Assembly (NCBI GenBank): GCA_015179125.1
Contig: WHVA01000051.1
Location: 62,001-126,000, forward strand
From: Gautieria morchelliformis
Taxonomy: Eukaryota > Basidiomycota > Agaricomycetes > Gomphales > Gomphaceae
DNA length: 64,000 bases
Direction: 5' to 3'
Shown: positions 24,464-34,289 of the stretch, piece after piece
Numbering within the stretch: position 1 is the first letter of the stretch
Layout: the number at the start of each line of letters is the position of its first letter
The notes under the pieces: generated by a model
The model's input: only the letters and a program-made list of their open reading frames with translations
Databases searched by the model: none
Told to the model about the DNA's origin: nothing
Translations under genes and position numbers: made by a program

Positions 24464-26219
24464 TCAGGCCTCAGGCACACATACACGATTTATCATGAAT
24501 AACACAAAACACGCACGCATGATCAAGGGGGCAGACGTCCCGTGCACGATGATGCTGCAGAATATGATGAACGTCGTCGCTGCGATTATTTTGTTCCGTG
24601 CCGCGAAGTCGTCGGGTAGTCGGTCTGTGGCCATGAGGGCGTAGTATAACGCACCAACTCCAATGGGGCCTAGAGAAACATAGTGTGAATGCCCCATCGA
24701 GGGCACGATCGTCACGATGAGGTTGCGCACCAAAGTAACCAGTAAACATTCCCTGTATGCTCATCGTTCAGACAGTAATTCTTGATTTGGCGACGTTAAC
24801 GTGACGATAACTGTACTTACCTCTTTCTTTGTCTTGATAAGTGGTGTAATCTTGTACAAAGCCAACACCACAGGGAGCCGACGGAAGACGAGCACTAGCA
24901 CGCCTAGCAAGACGAGATTTGGGAGCGGGAGAAACGTCGGGTCGATCCACGTGTTGAAGGGCAGGATGGTACCTAGCCAGATGCATGAATGCGGCCGGTA
25001 CACTCAAACCTGACGCAAGATTCACCAAGAACTAGAAAGACTGCCGAATCAAAGAACAGCTCCACCCCCTCACTAAAATGTGAATGCAGATCTTCCACTC
25101 TAATCCGATCCGTCCTACTTTATATCAGCGCATTTATCATAACGGAACACGGTAACAACTGCCTACCAGTTAAGCGCAGTCCCCGCGAAAAAACACGCTA
25201 GCAGCCCATTCGTGCGGATCACCTCTCCCACACCGATGGTGAAGAGTGCCAGCGCAACCGAGAACACAAGCATGCTCTCTCGGTCGATCATGTCCCGCCG
25301 CCGGGCAAATTTAAGCCCCTTGCGCGCGACGTACCCAAGGGCAACGCCAAGCAGGGAGCCGAGGAGGACGTCGTAGAGGATAATGTGAAGGATGAAGTCT
25401 CTGGTGGTGGGGAGGGGATTGAAAGCATGGTGGACGGCGAGGACAGGAATGAAGAGGAAGGGCGTGCCTAGGAAGGGTGCGTCATTGTTCTGTCTTCTGT
25501 CTGAACGAGGCGAGGTGGTGTTGGACGAAGCGCTCACCGAATCCATCGTTGAGCCCGGATTCTGCGATGAGCAGCTCACGGACGTGTCGGGGTATGTGGC
25601 GCTCGGCACTGCGCACGATACGGAGATGGGCTCCGAATCATTAAAGGGTAGGGGCATGAAGGCATTCTACTGACTATATTCCCTTCACCACGCTATTCGC
25701 CAACACCGGGTCCGTTGGCCTTGATATAACGAGATCAGAGACAATAACGAAAGGCTGACGACTCCGCTTGAGGACTCACGCGATGCACGCGCCGATTATG
25801 AGAGCCTCCGTCCAGGTCGTCCGCGGCAAGGCGGCTCGCACAAGCCCGCTGGACACGAGCCACCCGACGGTCATGACCGGCCCCAACATGACAGCCATGC
25901 TACGGACGCTCTCCCTCCTTAACAGCCATCTACTCGGTATCGTACTGGCAGCGAAGAGGACCTGAATGCCGATAACAATGCGACAGAACCATGCGAGGGA
26001 CTCGCGGGCGGCATCCTGGGCGAAACCTTGATCCCAATCTTGAGGGAAAAAATGAAGGATATTGAAAACCTTGGGGGAGAGGAGGACGCCGAGGAGGGTG
26101 GAGAGGAGGGGCTCGGAGAGGAAGAGGGATTCTTTGAGAATGCGGGAGGTCAGGCCAAAGGCGAGGACGAAAAGGCCGAGGAAGAGACAAGACAGGGCGC
26201 GGACGTCTGGGAGTGGCAT
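24464..26219 (-). CDS. Plasma-membrane Na+/H+ antiporter, NHA1-like (cation:proton antiporter)
   Basis: The likely start at 26219 reads MPLPDVRALSCLFLGLFVLA, then SRILKESLFLSEPLLSTLLG, ARESLAWFCRIVIGIQVLFA, SVRSMAVMLGPVMTVGW and EALIIGACIA. A splice restores PTDPVLANSVVK. The next exons give ERHIPRHVRELLIAESGLND then GF, continuing into TPFLFIPVLAVHHAFN. Further segments are DVLLGSLLGVALGYVARKG, ESMLVFSVALALFTIGVGEV and NGLLACFFAGTALNW. The last exons end with LGPIGVGALYYALM. TDPVL and ESGLNDG are signature sites of this antiporter group, which expels Na+/K+ for H+. The tail is short compared with yeast Nha1. One splice, between VVKG and AERHIP near 25680, lacks a clear GT donor. Confidence 0.8.
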
Positions 26220-26258
26220 GGCGGGGAAGATGAAATACTGCGCTAAAGTTTCGCTCAC

Positions 26259-28253
26259 CTCGTCGCAGATCTGTTAAGATGTACGCAGCCTAGATACCCA
26301 CGGATATATACAGTACCGTAGCAATATTCTTGGGCCTGATACATGTGACTACACATGCATTAACCTGGAACGCTTAGAAGCGGTCTGGTGAATTGTCGTA
26401 CGGGGAAGAAGAAGGGAAGGGAAGAGACCTCTTGGAATGTGACCTCGATTTTATAGTCGACCACGACAAGTTGGCGGAGACCTACTTGGCCAGATTGAAT
26501 AGAAACATATATGTGCATATCCGGATATAACCAGAAAACAAACAAACACTAGAGTCTAGATCTAAGTAGTTACCCTCGTCCTGCGCGCCCATAATAGGGG
26601 CTTTCGGTCGCGAGCTGAGAAGCAGCTTCTCGCTGCTAGAAGCTGCATTGGAAAAGCTGTAGAGCTTAGAGCCCTAAATTATCCTTCGGAACAGTAAACT
26701 TATGTAAGCGCCGCATGCATCGTCGAAAGCTCTGAATCTACGCAGGGGGTCAGACCCCCTTTCCAGCCATAAAACCAAAAGCCCATATGGACAGTTACAG
26801 CTGGCATCACATTCTGCCCAATTTTGACATCAACTGCCACATAAGTCAGTAATAGCTCCCATGGATCCACATACTAAAGCTGAACCGCAAATACGTGCAA
26901 TCGGGTATATCAAGAGTCAACTTCGAATCGCATTCTTTGCAAGTAGCTCAGTGAGTTACCAACCGGTTTCTGAGGCTACTCAAGCATCACTCCCGTCAGA
27001 CCCTGACATTCGGGAGACTTATGATAGTTCTACCGGTACGAGATTGATTGAAAGAAGATCACCGGTCATCAATTTAGCTCTTTGGTATGCTGTAGCGTTC
27101 TCCTATTTCAAGTCTATGAGACCTCCCCCACTCGCATACTACTCTACGCATCGCAGATGAACCCTCCCCCGACGGAGACCGATCGACGACAGTTCCTAGC
27201 CGCTCTTGACGGGCGGGTCAAATACTAATGCACTTTCACAGCGATGGCCTCCTGCGACGAATCCAACTGGGGCTATTGTCACGGTCCTGAGGCTCCTAAT
27301 AGCTTGTTCGTTCGGACATTCCATTCATGGGATATAACTCTGACTTTATTCCGCAGACAGGAGCAGATTCTGTATCGAAACCGGTCGTTGTGATAAAGGC
27401 GCGATCATTCCGACCTGCAAACAAGTATTGCCAGGGAGTAGCTTTTCGTGGGTGGAGCAAGTCAGGTCTGGAAAGGGCATCCGCGTGCTGGTTGCGTCGT
27501 TCTGCACGTTCCTAGCGCATTGCGAGTTCTCCGGCCAGCACTGCCATGTTAACGAGTTGGTACAGGTAAATCTATAGAGTGTCCAGCTATTATGATGTAT
27601 AGACCTACACATTATACCGTTCCTTAGGTTGTCCTTCTCATCCTCTTCGTCATCAAATTCAGCTAGCATATTGTGCGGGACCAGCGACATCGACCGCTCG
27701 AGCCAGCGAGATGCCGAAAATACGATGACAGCTTGGACCTTATGATTCTCGTTTTAAAAATTGTCTTCCGGTTTGAAACTTGGTCCATACCTACAACTTT
27801 TCTCGCGCTGATGTCTTGAAACTGCTTTATAGAACTGCGAGTGTAGGATTTTGGGGCTACGGACAGTTATCCACTATGTCATTAAATAATTAGCATTGTT
27901 ATATGAAATATTTCGTCTCAGAGCTCCTGCAACCTAGTTTGGTAGCGCTAATCGAAATTTTGAGCTTGGGAGAGATCAGCAAAACGAATGGCTGATTCTC
28001 TCGATGATACCATCAGCTCGGTTCTGGGAGAAGTACATTAGGAGGGTTCTAGCTACCGGTTTTAATTTAACACTTTTCGCGACTACTCGTGAAGACGCGC
28101 GACTGAAGCGTCGATCGAAACGCTACAGTACACGGTAGTCGTATGTGATCACGTGCAGTCCAGTAGAGGCTGTGACTTAGGGCACGTGATGCGTTGTCGC
28201 GCTCTGTCGCGGTGCCTCCACAGAGCTAACGCCTCAAGGCACAGTTCGCCGTC
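26259..28253. other. Intergenic, about 2 kb, no gene recognised
   Basis: A 99-residue plus-strand frame at 26861-27160 and a 114-codon minus-strand frame at 27346-27690 show no family motifs and no clear splice partners. A small palindrome, aggggg-tcaga-ccccct type, lies near 26743-26762. The region should contain promoters for both divergent genes. Confidence 0.45.
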
Positions 28254-30172
28254 ATGGTCCGTGGGGTATCCCCATTGAAGACTAAGGACACCAACGTAAT
28301 ACGAACAACCCAACGCAAAGATCGCACAGTCGCGCCGGCTGTAGTCTTGGACTATGGGTCCGTTCACGGCCGCCCTCAACTGCCAGAGAAAGCCTTAGCG
28401 GTGTACACATTAGAAGCGATCCGTCAACTTTCAGAGGATTTTCCATCGCTTCGTAAACAAGAGTAAGTACGACCGCTGTCTTCCTCCAGAAACCAATCAG
28501 CGGCGCTGAACCATCGTCTAGTCTTCAGATTCTCTTCAACCAAAAACAAGGTTTTTATGCGCCGTCATTCATATTATGCTATGATTGCCTGGCAAGAAAT
28601 GCACCTGTACCGCTGCGACACGCCGGCTTTGTTCGAGTCAATCTGACAGAGCGAAGGGTACCCAAGTATGGAGACAAGCGCCCTATACGCTCCCAAGAAT
28701 TTGATAAGGAGTATGCCTGGACTCAGAGATGGAAAGGTGCGATCAGCTTGTATCTAATATATGAAACGACATGCTTTTCATGGCCATCTCTGTCCCGCTC
28801 TAATTCTCTGTTACTGCTAGTTCGCTACGATGATAGACATTCCCAGAAACGTAAACGCGCCTCAGACGTGAACGAGCTTCAGGTCATGCGCCAAGAACTG
28901 GCACAGGAGTGGGCGGATGCGGAGCATAATCTACCTCGTCAACTTCCCGCCGCCATTGTTCCTCCGCTCCATTATGGGGCTGATCCGGATGATGACGTTG
29001 ATCCCGCTGAAAAACGCCTTGATATGTCTGTTCGTATTGAGTGTGGATGCTGCAGCGATGATTCTACTCCTTTCATTGCGATGATGCAGTGTCCTGATGG
29101 ACATCTGTTCTGTAAGGATTGCGTCCGGATGCAAGCAGAAACGGTTATCGGAAATCAAAAAACCGTGCGTAATTCTCCATCCCCTTCCCTCATCTTGTCT
29201 TGATCGTTGTCAGGAGATCCTGTGCATGGACCAAAGCGACTGCAAGCTGCCGTTCACCACTGACATTCTTTCACAATGTCTAGACGACCGCACCATTGCT
29301 CTCTGGGATAAACTTAGGCAAGCCAAAGATATCCGGGACGCAAACCTTGAGGGGCTTGAAGATTGCCCCTTCTGTGATTACGCCCTAATCATTCCGTTGA
29401 CAGTTCAGCAGCTACCGGTCTTTGACTGTGCAAAGTGCAAAAATGTCAGCTGTAGGAGATGCAAGAAAAAGGTATGGGCTTTCTGTGTTTGCATCCCTGG
29501 CTACTCACGGTCGGGTTGCAGGGTCATGCAGGACGACCTTGTCATGATCAGAGCGAAGATGCTAAGCTGAAAGCAGAGCATGCCGTCGAAGAGGCAATGA
29601 GTACGTTCTGAATCTAACGTCCTATTTTTTTAATGATCCTGACATGCAATAGCTCAAGCCCTACTTCGCGTTTGTCCTCGCTGCAAAGCACCGTTTATCA
29701 AAGATCATGGAGTAAGCAAATTTCCAACTGAATCGAGCATGGGTCTTGACATGCTGCGCTGGCAGTGCAATAAAATGAAGTGTAGTACATGCCAGATTTA
29801 TGTCTGCTACGTCTGCCGAAAGCAGATTACAGATCCTCTCCCTTACCAACATTTCAATGTGTGTCCATTCCATCACTTTGCTTCATTCTATTCCCAATAT
29901 ATCGTGTTCCAGGGCCAGGGCGCAAATGTACCAGGAAAGTGCCCGCTGTATGATGATGATGGGTCTTCCGATCCAAGACGGCGCCATGCAGCTGAGGTAT
30001 GTGATCTCCAGCTATAGTCCAGGGGGATCTGCCAACCGAGGGACATTAGGTCGCCGCCGCTGAAAAAGCTGCAAGAGAGGAAATACGTGCTCAAGCAGGT
30101 CCATCTGCTCGGAGAAAATAGTCCGCTTTTCGGTCTCATTCGTTTCGGGAAGGAGAAATACATACTAAGTAA
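28254..30172 (+). CDS. RBR (RING-IBR-RING) E3 ubiquitin ligase, RNF216/TRIAD3-like
   Basis: The ATG at 28254 leads to LEAIRQLSEDFPSLRKQ. After an intron comes ILFNQKQGFYAPSFILCYDC, the small helical element typical upstream of RNF216-type ligases. RING1 is atypical (CGCCSDDSTPFIAMMQCPDG then HLFCKDCV). The next exons give EILCMDQSDCKLPFTTDIL. The IBR has CPFCDYALIIP, FDCAKCKNVSCRRCKKK and, across an intron, the DHAGRPCHD stretch. RING2 is CPRCKAPFIKDHG joined to CNKMKCSTCQIYVCYVCRK, keeping the catalytic Cys after the splice. After GQGANVPGKCPLYDD a basic helix closes the protein (stop 30170-30172). RBR ligases accept ubiquitin as a thioester on RING2 before transfer. Substrate unknown. Seven or more exons. 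Confidence 0.85.
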
Positions 30173-30399
30173 ATCATAGAATTACTCGACGGTGACAGAT
30201 TACTATATGGAATTTTGGGTAGCGAGCATACATCATGGATGTCGATACTCTATCAGCATCTGGAGCTGAGGCAGCAAAAATGGCCGACAAACTGAACGAA
30301 GTGACCCCGTTTGGAGTCAAATCCTTTGGGAGAGCGAGACGGGTGAAGTCAGGCTCAGAAAGCCAAGCAGACAGTTTCACATAGGCGATATTGGAGGCA

Positions 30400-31360
30400 T
30401 CCAGAGCGATGTTAACATACGTTTTGTACTTGGATCTTGAAACCTGGGCTATATATCCACCAGGTAGGAAAGCGGTCGTCGTCACCGCAACAGAAGAGAT
30501 GCGCGCTTACAGTGATACGTTGACGAGGCATGGCGGACTGTGTCGTGGGCAACGGGGAAGTAGCGGGCTGCGCGATCGGGAATACAGGCGCTTCGCCATG
30601 TGGATTCGGGGGCAGGAGCGAAGAGAGCTCTGCCTCGAGCGCGCGCCGCTGTGCGAGGAGCACCGCATCAGGGTGCATGTCAATAGCGGAAGTGGTTCCC
30701 CGCACGCGAATCGTGCGGCTGGGTTGTGACGGAGGCTGTGCATATGGATAGGGAGGAGGGCAGTGAGGGCGGGCCCGTATGTCTGCCAGAGTGTCTAGGC
30801 AAGCTGTGTAGGTCCAGCGGGTTCAGCTGGCTCTGGCGGTTGATCGATGATCTCTCGTGGCCACTCGCAATCCAGAGTCCTCCCACACGCATTATCACCC
30901 ACCTCCACGTTTTCTCCTTGATTCTTCCCAGAGCAGCCTCAATTACCACTTCATGCTTGGCAATAAGCGGGTGGAGAGGATGCGCCGGGTTTGGGAGATA
31001 GCAAGGCACAGGAGGAAGTAATTTTGAACACGTGGTAGAAGAGAACCCTGATCAGGCTCATGGTGGCGAGGTTGTCTACCCTAAGCATGTGTGAGAGTAT
31101 AAACAGACATACCAGCTAATGGTCCACTCCGCAACATATTCAAGACCGACAATTGTGCCAGAAAATCCTGCAGAAAAACGAGCTGACCGTCGCGTGTCTG
31201 TGCATAGAAGAATAAAATATCGGCATCAGGTTATGAGTGTCCACAGAAACGAAAAACTTGCACCGTGTGCAGAACGAAGTCGTAGAAAATCGCGGAAACG
31301 GAAATCGAGCGTTGACTACGTACGCAGATGCCAGTGCACTCGCAGAAATAGGAACTCGGG
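30400..31360 (-). CDS. TB2/DP1/HVA22 family (Yop1/REEP-like) gene, incompletely resolved
   Basis: The recognisable part is the exon reading IVGLEYVAEWTISW (about 31113-31155), the conserved second hairpin of ER-shaping REEP/Yop1 proteins. A following exon gives NPAHPLHPLIAKHEVVIEAA and LGRIKEKTWRWV, and then an exon from TIRVRGTTSAIDMHPDAV to LEAELSSLLPPNP. Near 31320-31355 FLAIVTRVPISASAL may be part of the first hairpin. The usual exon with the YPxYxSFKAL and WLMYW motifs was not found, so the N-terminus is uncertain or damaged, and the C-terminal exon is unclear. Members curve ER membrane by paired hairpins. A foldback repeat lies just upstream and may disturb the 5' end. Coordinates are approximate. 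Confidence 0.45.
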
Positions 31361-31393
31361 TGACAATGGCCAGAAAGCCCCGGCCGTTGCTCC

Positions 31394-31506
31394 TTGTCCG
31401 TCTTTTGGACTATTATGACTTGGTCTATCTTTTTTCTCAAATGTTAAGAGAAAAAGGTAGACCAAGCGCATGGGAGGAGGGACATAATAGTCCAAAAGAC
31501 GGACAA
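31394..31506. repeat. Foldback (long inverted repeat) of about 113 bases
   Basis: A perfect 24-base arm (31394-31417, ttgtccgtcttttggactat plus tatg) is repeated in reverse complement at 31483-31506. Inner arms of about 22 bases (31418-31440 and 31444-31466) pair with a few mismatches, leaving a 3-base loop and a 16-base bulge on the right side. This could be a tiny MITE-like foldback; no target-site duplication is obvious. Read directly from sequence. Confidence 0.85.
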
Positions 31507-32621
31507 AATCGTCACCTTTTCATGTTACTAGGGCTAAAGACACAAGTAATAAATCCCTAGCGTCGAAGACAAACGCTAGGGAGTAATACATACTGTACAA
31601 TCTTTATGTATGGTTTTGTCACAATATTTGCATTTGCAAGAGCTAAGATAGCGGCAGTATAAACTGCGCACCCTCTAAGCGCCCATTAGTCATCTTAGGG
31701 TTAGGGTTTAGGTGGCCAAAATAGCCGGGGGAGAATTTTCAAATTTCGGTAGGACATCCTGGTAGCTATGGTTATATTACTTTGGGGCCTGAATGAAAGC
31801 CAGTCTAAGCTAAAATAAACAGTTTGGTTTATAAGCAACGGACTGATAACTGGTTACCGCTCGTTCAGCTTGGTCTATAACCGTAGCCAAGCCATGGCAA
31901 CACTAATTTAGTCATCTTCAACAGATTCAGAGACTTTGCAGCACTCATAGTCGCACATCTCTTCCTAGAATGCCTGGATCTTGAATTCATCCGGTGGAAG
32001 TCAGTGACTCTGGAAAGTCACTGCGAAAATGTGTTTCAGGAGTATCCTGACTTGTGCTCACAGTTACAGCTCCACCATATGAACCGACTTATGCATGGCT
32101 TCCTGTCTTGCTCTCCCAGGTTACTACGTCGAGGAAATATCTTTCATTTTTGTCTGCCGGAACCATGTTACCCTAATCAAGAGACTGGATCTAAAGCTGA
32201 TACAGGATATTATCACCAAGCCTGTTTTCAGTGGACTGAAGAGAGTCATTTTTTGATGGACTGGATGGACTGGTGCTATGGATCCTGTGGAGGCCAGCCA
32301 AGCAATTAGGGGATGAATGAACCAACTTGATAGAATGGGACTACTTGTGTTCCACCACGAATGATATATTTAGGATTCATATAGGGCAATTACTCATAGC
32401 TCATATAGATATACCCCAAGACAATTGGACTTGGACAATTTCATCAATTATGGATGATACTATAGCTCATGGACTTATATAGTAACATGTGACTTCAAAT
32501 TGTTTTTGAGCTTGCAAACACAGCTCGCAACATTTTATCTGACGACTTTGCATCCATATTAATGATTTCTAACTTGTTCACTATATTCAAGTCCATCCAA
32601 GCATCCTGAGATGCATACATT
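31507..32621. other. Noncoding left flank of the transposon, contains a telomere-like tract
   Basis: About 1.1 kb without a recognised gene. It has a short hairpin (ccctagcgt/acgctaggg, 31555-31581), a telomere-like tract at 31695-31712 and AT-rich sequence with short frames only. A 101-codon frame at 32004-32309 is unremarkable. It ends in the ATT target site of the Harbinger element. Confidence 0.5.
31695..31712. repeat. Interstitial telomere-like tract
   Basis: Reads ttaggg ttaggg tttagg: two perfect copies of the usual fungal telomere hexamer and a variant. Too short to prove a former chromosome end; it could be chance or a repair scar. Confidence 0.6.
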
Positions 32622-32660
32622 AGGGCCTATCACAGTAGCGGTTTTGATGGGGATTTGGAG
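32622..32660 (+). repeat. Left terminal inverted repeat of the Harbinger element
   Basis: 39 bases, perfect reverse complement of 36112-36150; similarity decays inside this point. Confidence 0.92.
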
Positions 32661-32848
32661 CGGATTTGGACGAGGATTTGAAACATTTATAAAGCTCCGA
32701 CAAAGCCCCGAAAACCGGTTTTAACTGTGATAAGCTAGTTTTGAACTCACGTTTTGATATGATTTCGATGGGGCTTTTGTTGCTCCTGCCGTCACCGGCC
32801 GTCACCGGCCAGAGCGGCTCTAGCTTCTTGTTCTCTGCTGCCAACGCC

Positions 32849-34289
32849 ATGACAAAGACTGATAGGATGGAGCTCAACGATGCCCTCCTTCAGTGTCTTA
32901 TGTTGGAGCTCCTTCTTGAGGAAGATGCTGAGCTAGATGTCTACCTTGAAGACACTACTGATTCTGAGACTGGTGCAAGTTCAGATGAAAACATGGAATT
33001 GCGGTTAGAGTCAGATGAGGTTCTCGAGATGATGGCCGACCTCCACTCCAGACGATACCTTCACTCCCGGGTTAAAGTCAACAAGCCGATGTCGCTCCTT
33101 ATGACCACCCTCTCCGACTACAGATATAGCCGGCCCGAGATATTTCGACAATACTTGCAGGTTTGGCCTCAGACGTTCGATGCCATCGTTGAAAGGATAC
33201 AAGGTGACACCGTATTCCATAACAACTCTCACAACGCCCAGCTCCCCGTTGCATATCAGCTTGCCGTAGCACTTTATCGCTTTGGCCACTTTGGGAATGC
33301 AGTGAGTATGCAGGAGGTCGCTCTGTGGGCCGGTTGGGGTTTTGGGACTGTCGACCGAAGCACACGCCGTGTAATCAAGGCTCTATGCCGCCCTGAATTC
33401 CGCCGTGTAGCTGTAAAGTGGCCAACCGATGAAGAGAGGGAGAGAGCAAAGCAGTGGGTTGAGGAAGCTTCAGGCCCCGAGTGGCGTGACGGCTGGTTGA
33501 TGGTTGATGGTACGCTAGTGCCCTTATTCCAGCGACCAGGGTTCTACGGAAATACGTGGTACGATAGGAAGAGCAATTACACAATGAACGTGCAGGCAAG
33601 TTCTCTCATAAATAAATAGGTATATAGCTAACTGCTACTCTAGCTCATCTCTACCCCTGACCTCCACATCATTGACTATGGTGTTGGATTACCAGGAAGT
33701 CAGCACGATGCTCGTGCCTGGAACGAGACTCGCTTACCGAAGGAGCATGCTACATTATTGCGGGAAGGTGAGTGGATATGGGCGGACTCTGCGTATCCAT
33801 TGCAGAAGTGGCTATGCACGCCGTACAAGAAGTAAGCTACCAGCTCAATCTCTAAGCTGTACCTTACAAGTGCTCTTTAGACCTGAGAAGGATACCCCAG
33901 AGAATGCACGGTTCAATTACTGGGTTTCTCGAGTACACGTGAAGTCTGAGCACTGCGTTGGATTCATCAAAGGGCGGTTCGGCTCCCTGCGAGGCCTTCG
34001 TGTACAAATAAACCAGGTTCACCAATTGGGTATCGCCACATTTTGGATTACTGCGTGTATTGCAGTTCATACGTATGCTATGTCACATGAGGCAGGCACA
34101 GACATCACAAGCGATGATTTCTTTCGTGAGGGACTACGAATTATAGAGGAGGAGAGTGTTATAGGGATGGGTGGAGAAGCGGCTCTGGCAGAGGTACAGG
34201 AGGCAACTCGGGAGGTAGCTCTGTTGGAAGGAAAAGTTAAACGAGAGGACCTTAAGAACGCTCTGTTAGCAAGACTAGATTATGAATAG
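32849..34289 (+). CDS. Harbinger DDE-type transposase
   Basis: Three exons (32849-33595, 33644-33831, 33881-34289) give 447 residues. An acidic N-terminus precedes the helical part (RPEIFRQYLQVWPQTFDAIV, QLPVAYQLAVALYRFGHFGN, EVALWAGWGFGTVDRSTRRV). The DDE_4 nuclease fold has its first Asp in WLMVDGTLVPLF, a second in GLPGSQHDARAW, and the Glu in KSEHCVGFIKGRFGSLRGLR, in the usual spacing. IWADSAYPL lies between. The first intron starts with GC (gcaagt) rather than GT and ends TAG; both introns are about 48 bases. The stop at 34287-34289 overlaps the 3' end of the opposing gene. The frame is open throughout, so catalytic activity is plausible but untested. An upstream in-frame methionine at 32741 would lie nearer the terminal repeat. 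Confidence 0.9.

Noticed and set aside
26861-27160. 99-residue plus-strand open frame
   Set aside because: No family motif, no splice partner and no conserved composition; a chance frame is likelier.
31119-31560. Plus-strand open frames across the HVA22-like exon
   Set aside because: They are the antisense shadow of the VEYVAEW exon and the foldback; no motifs in that direction.
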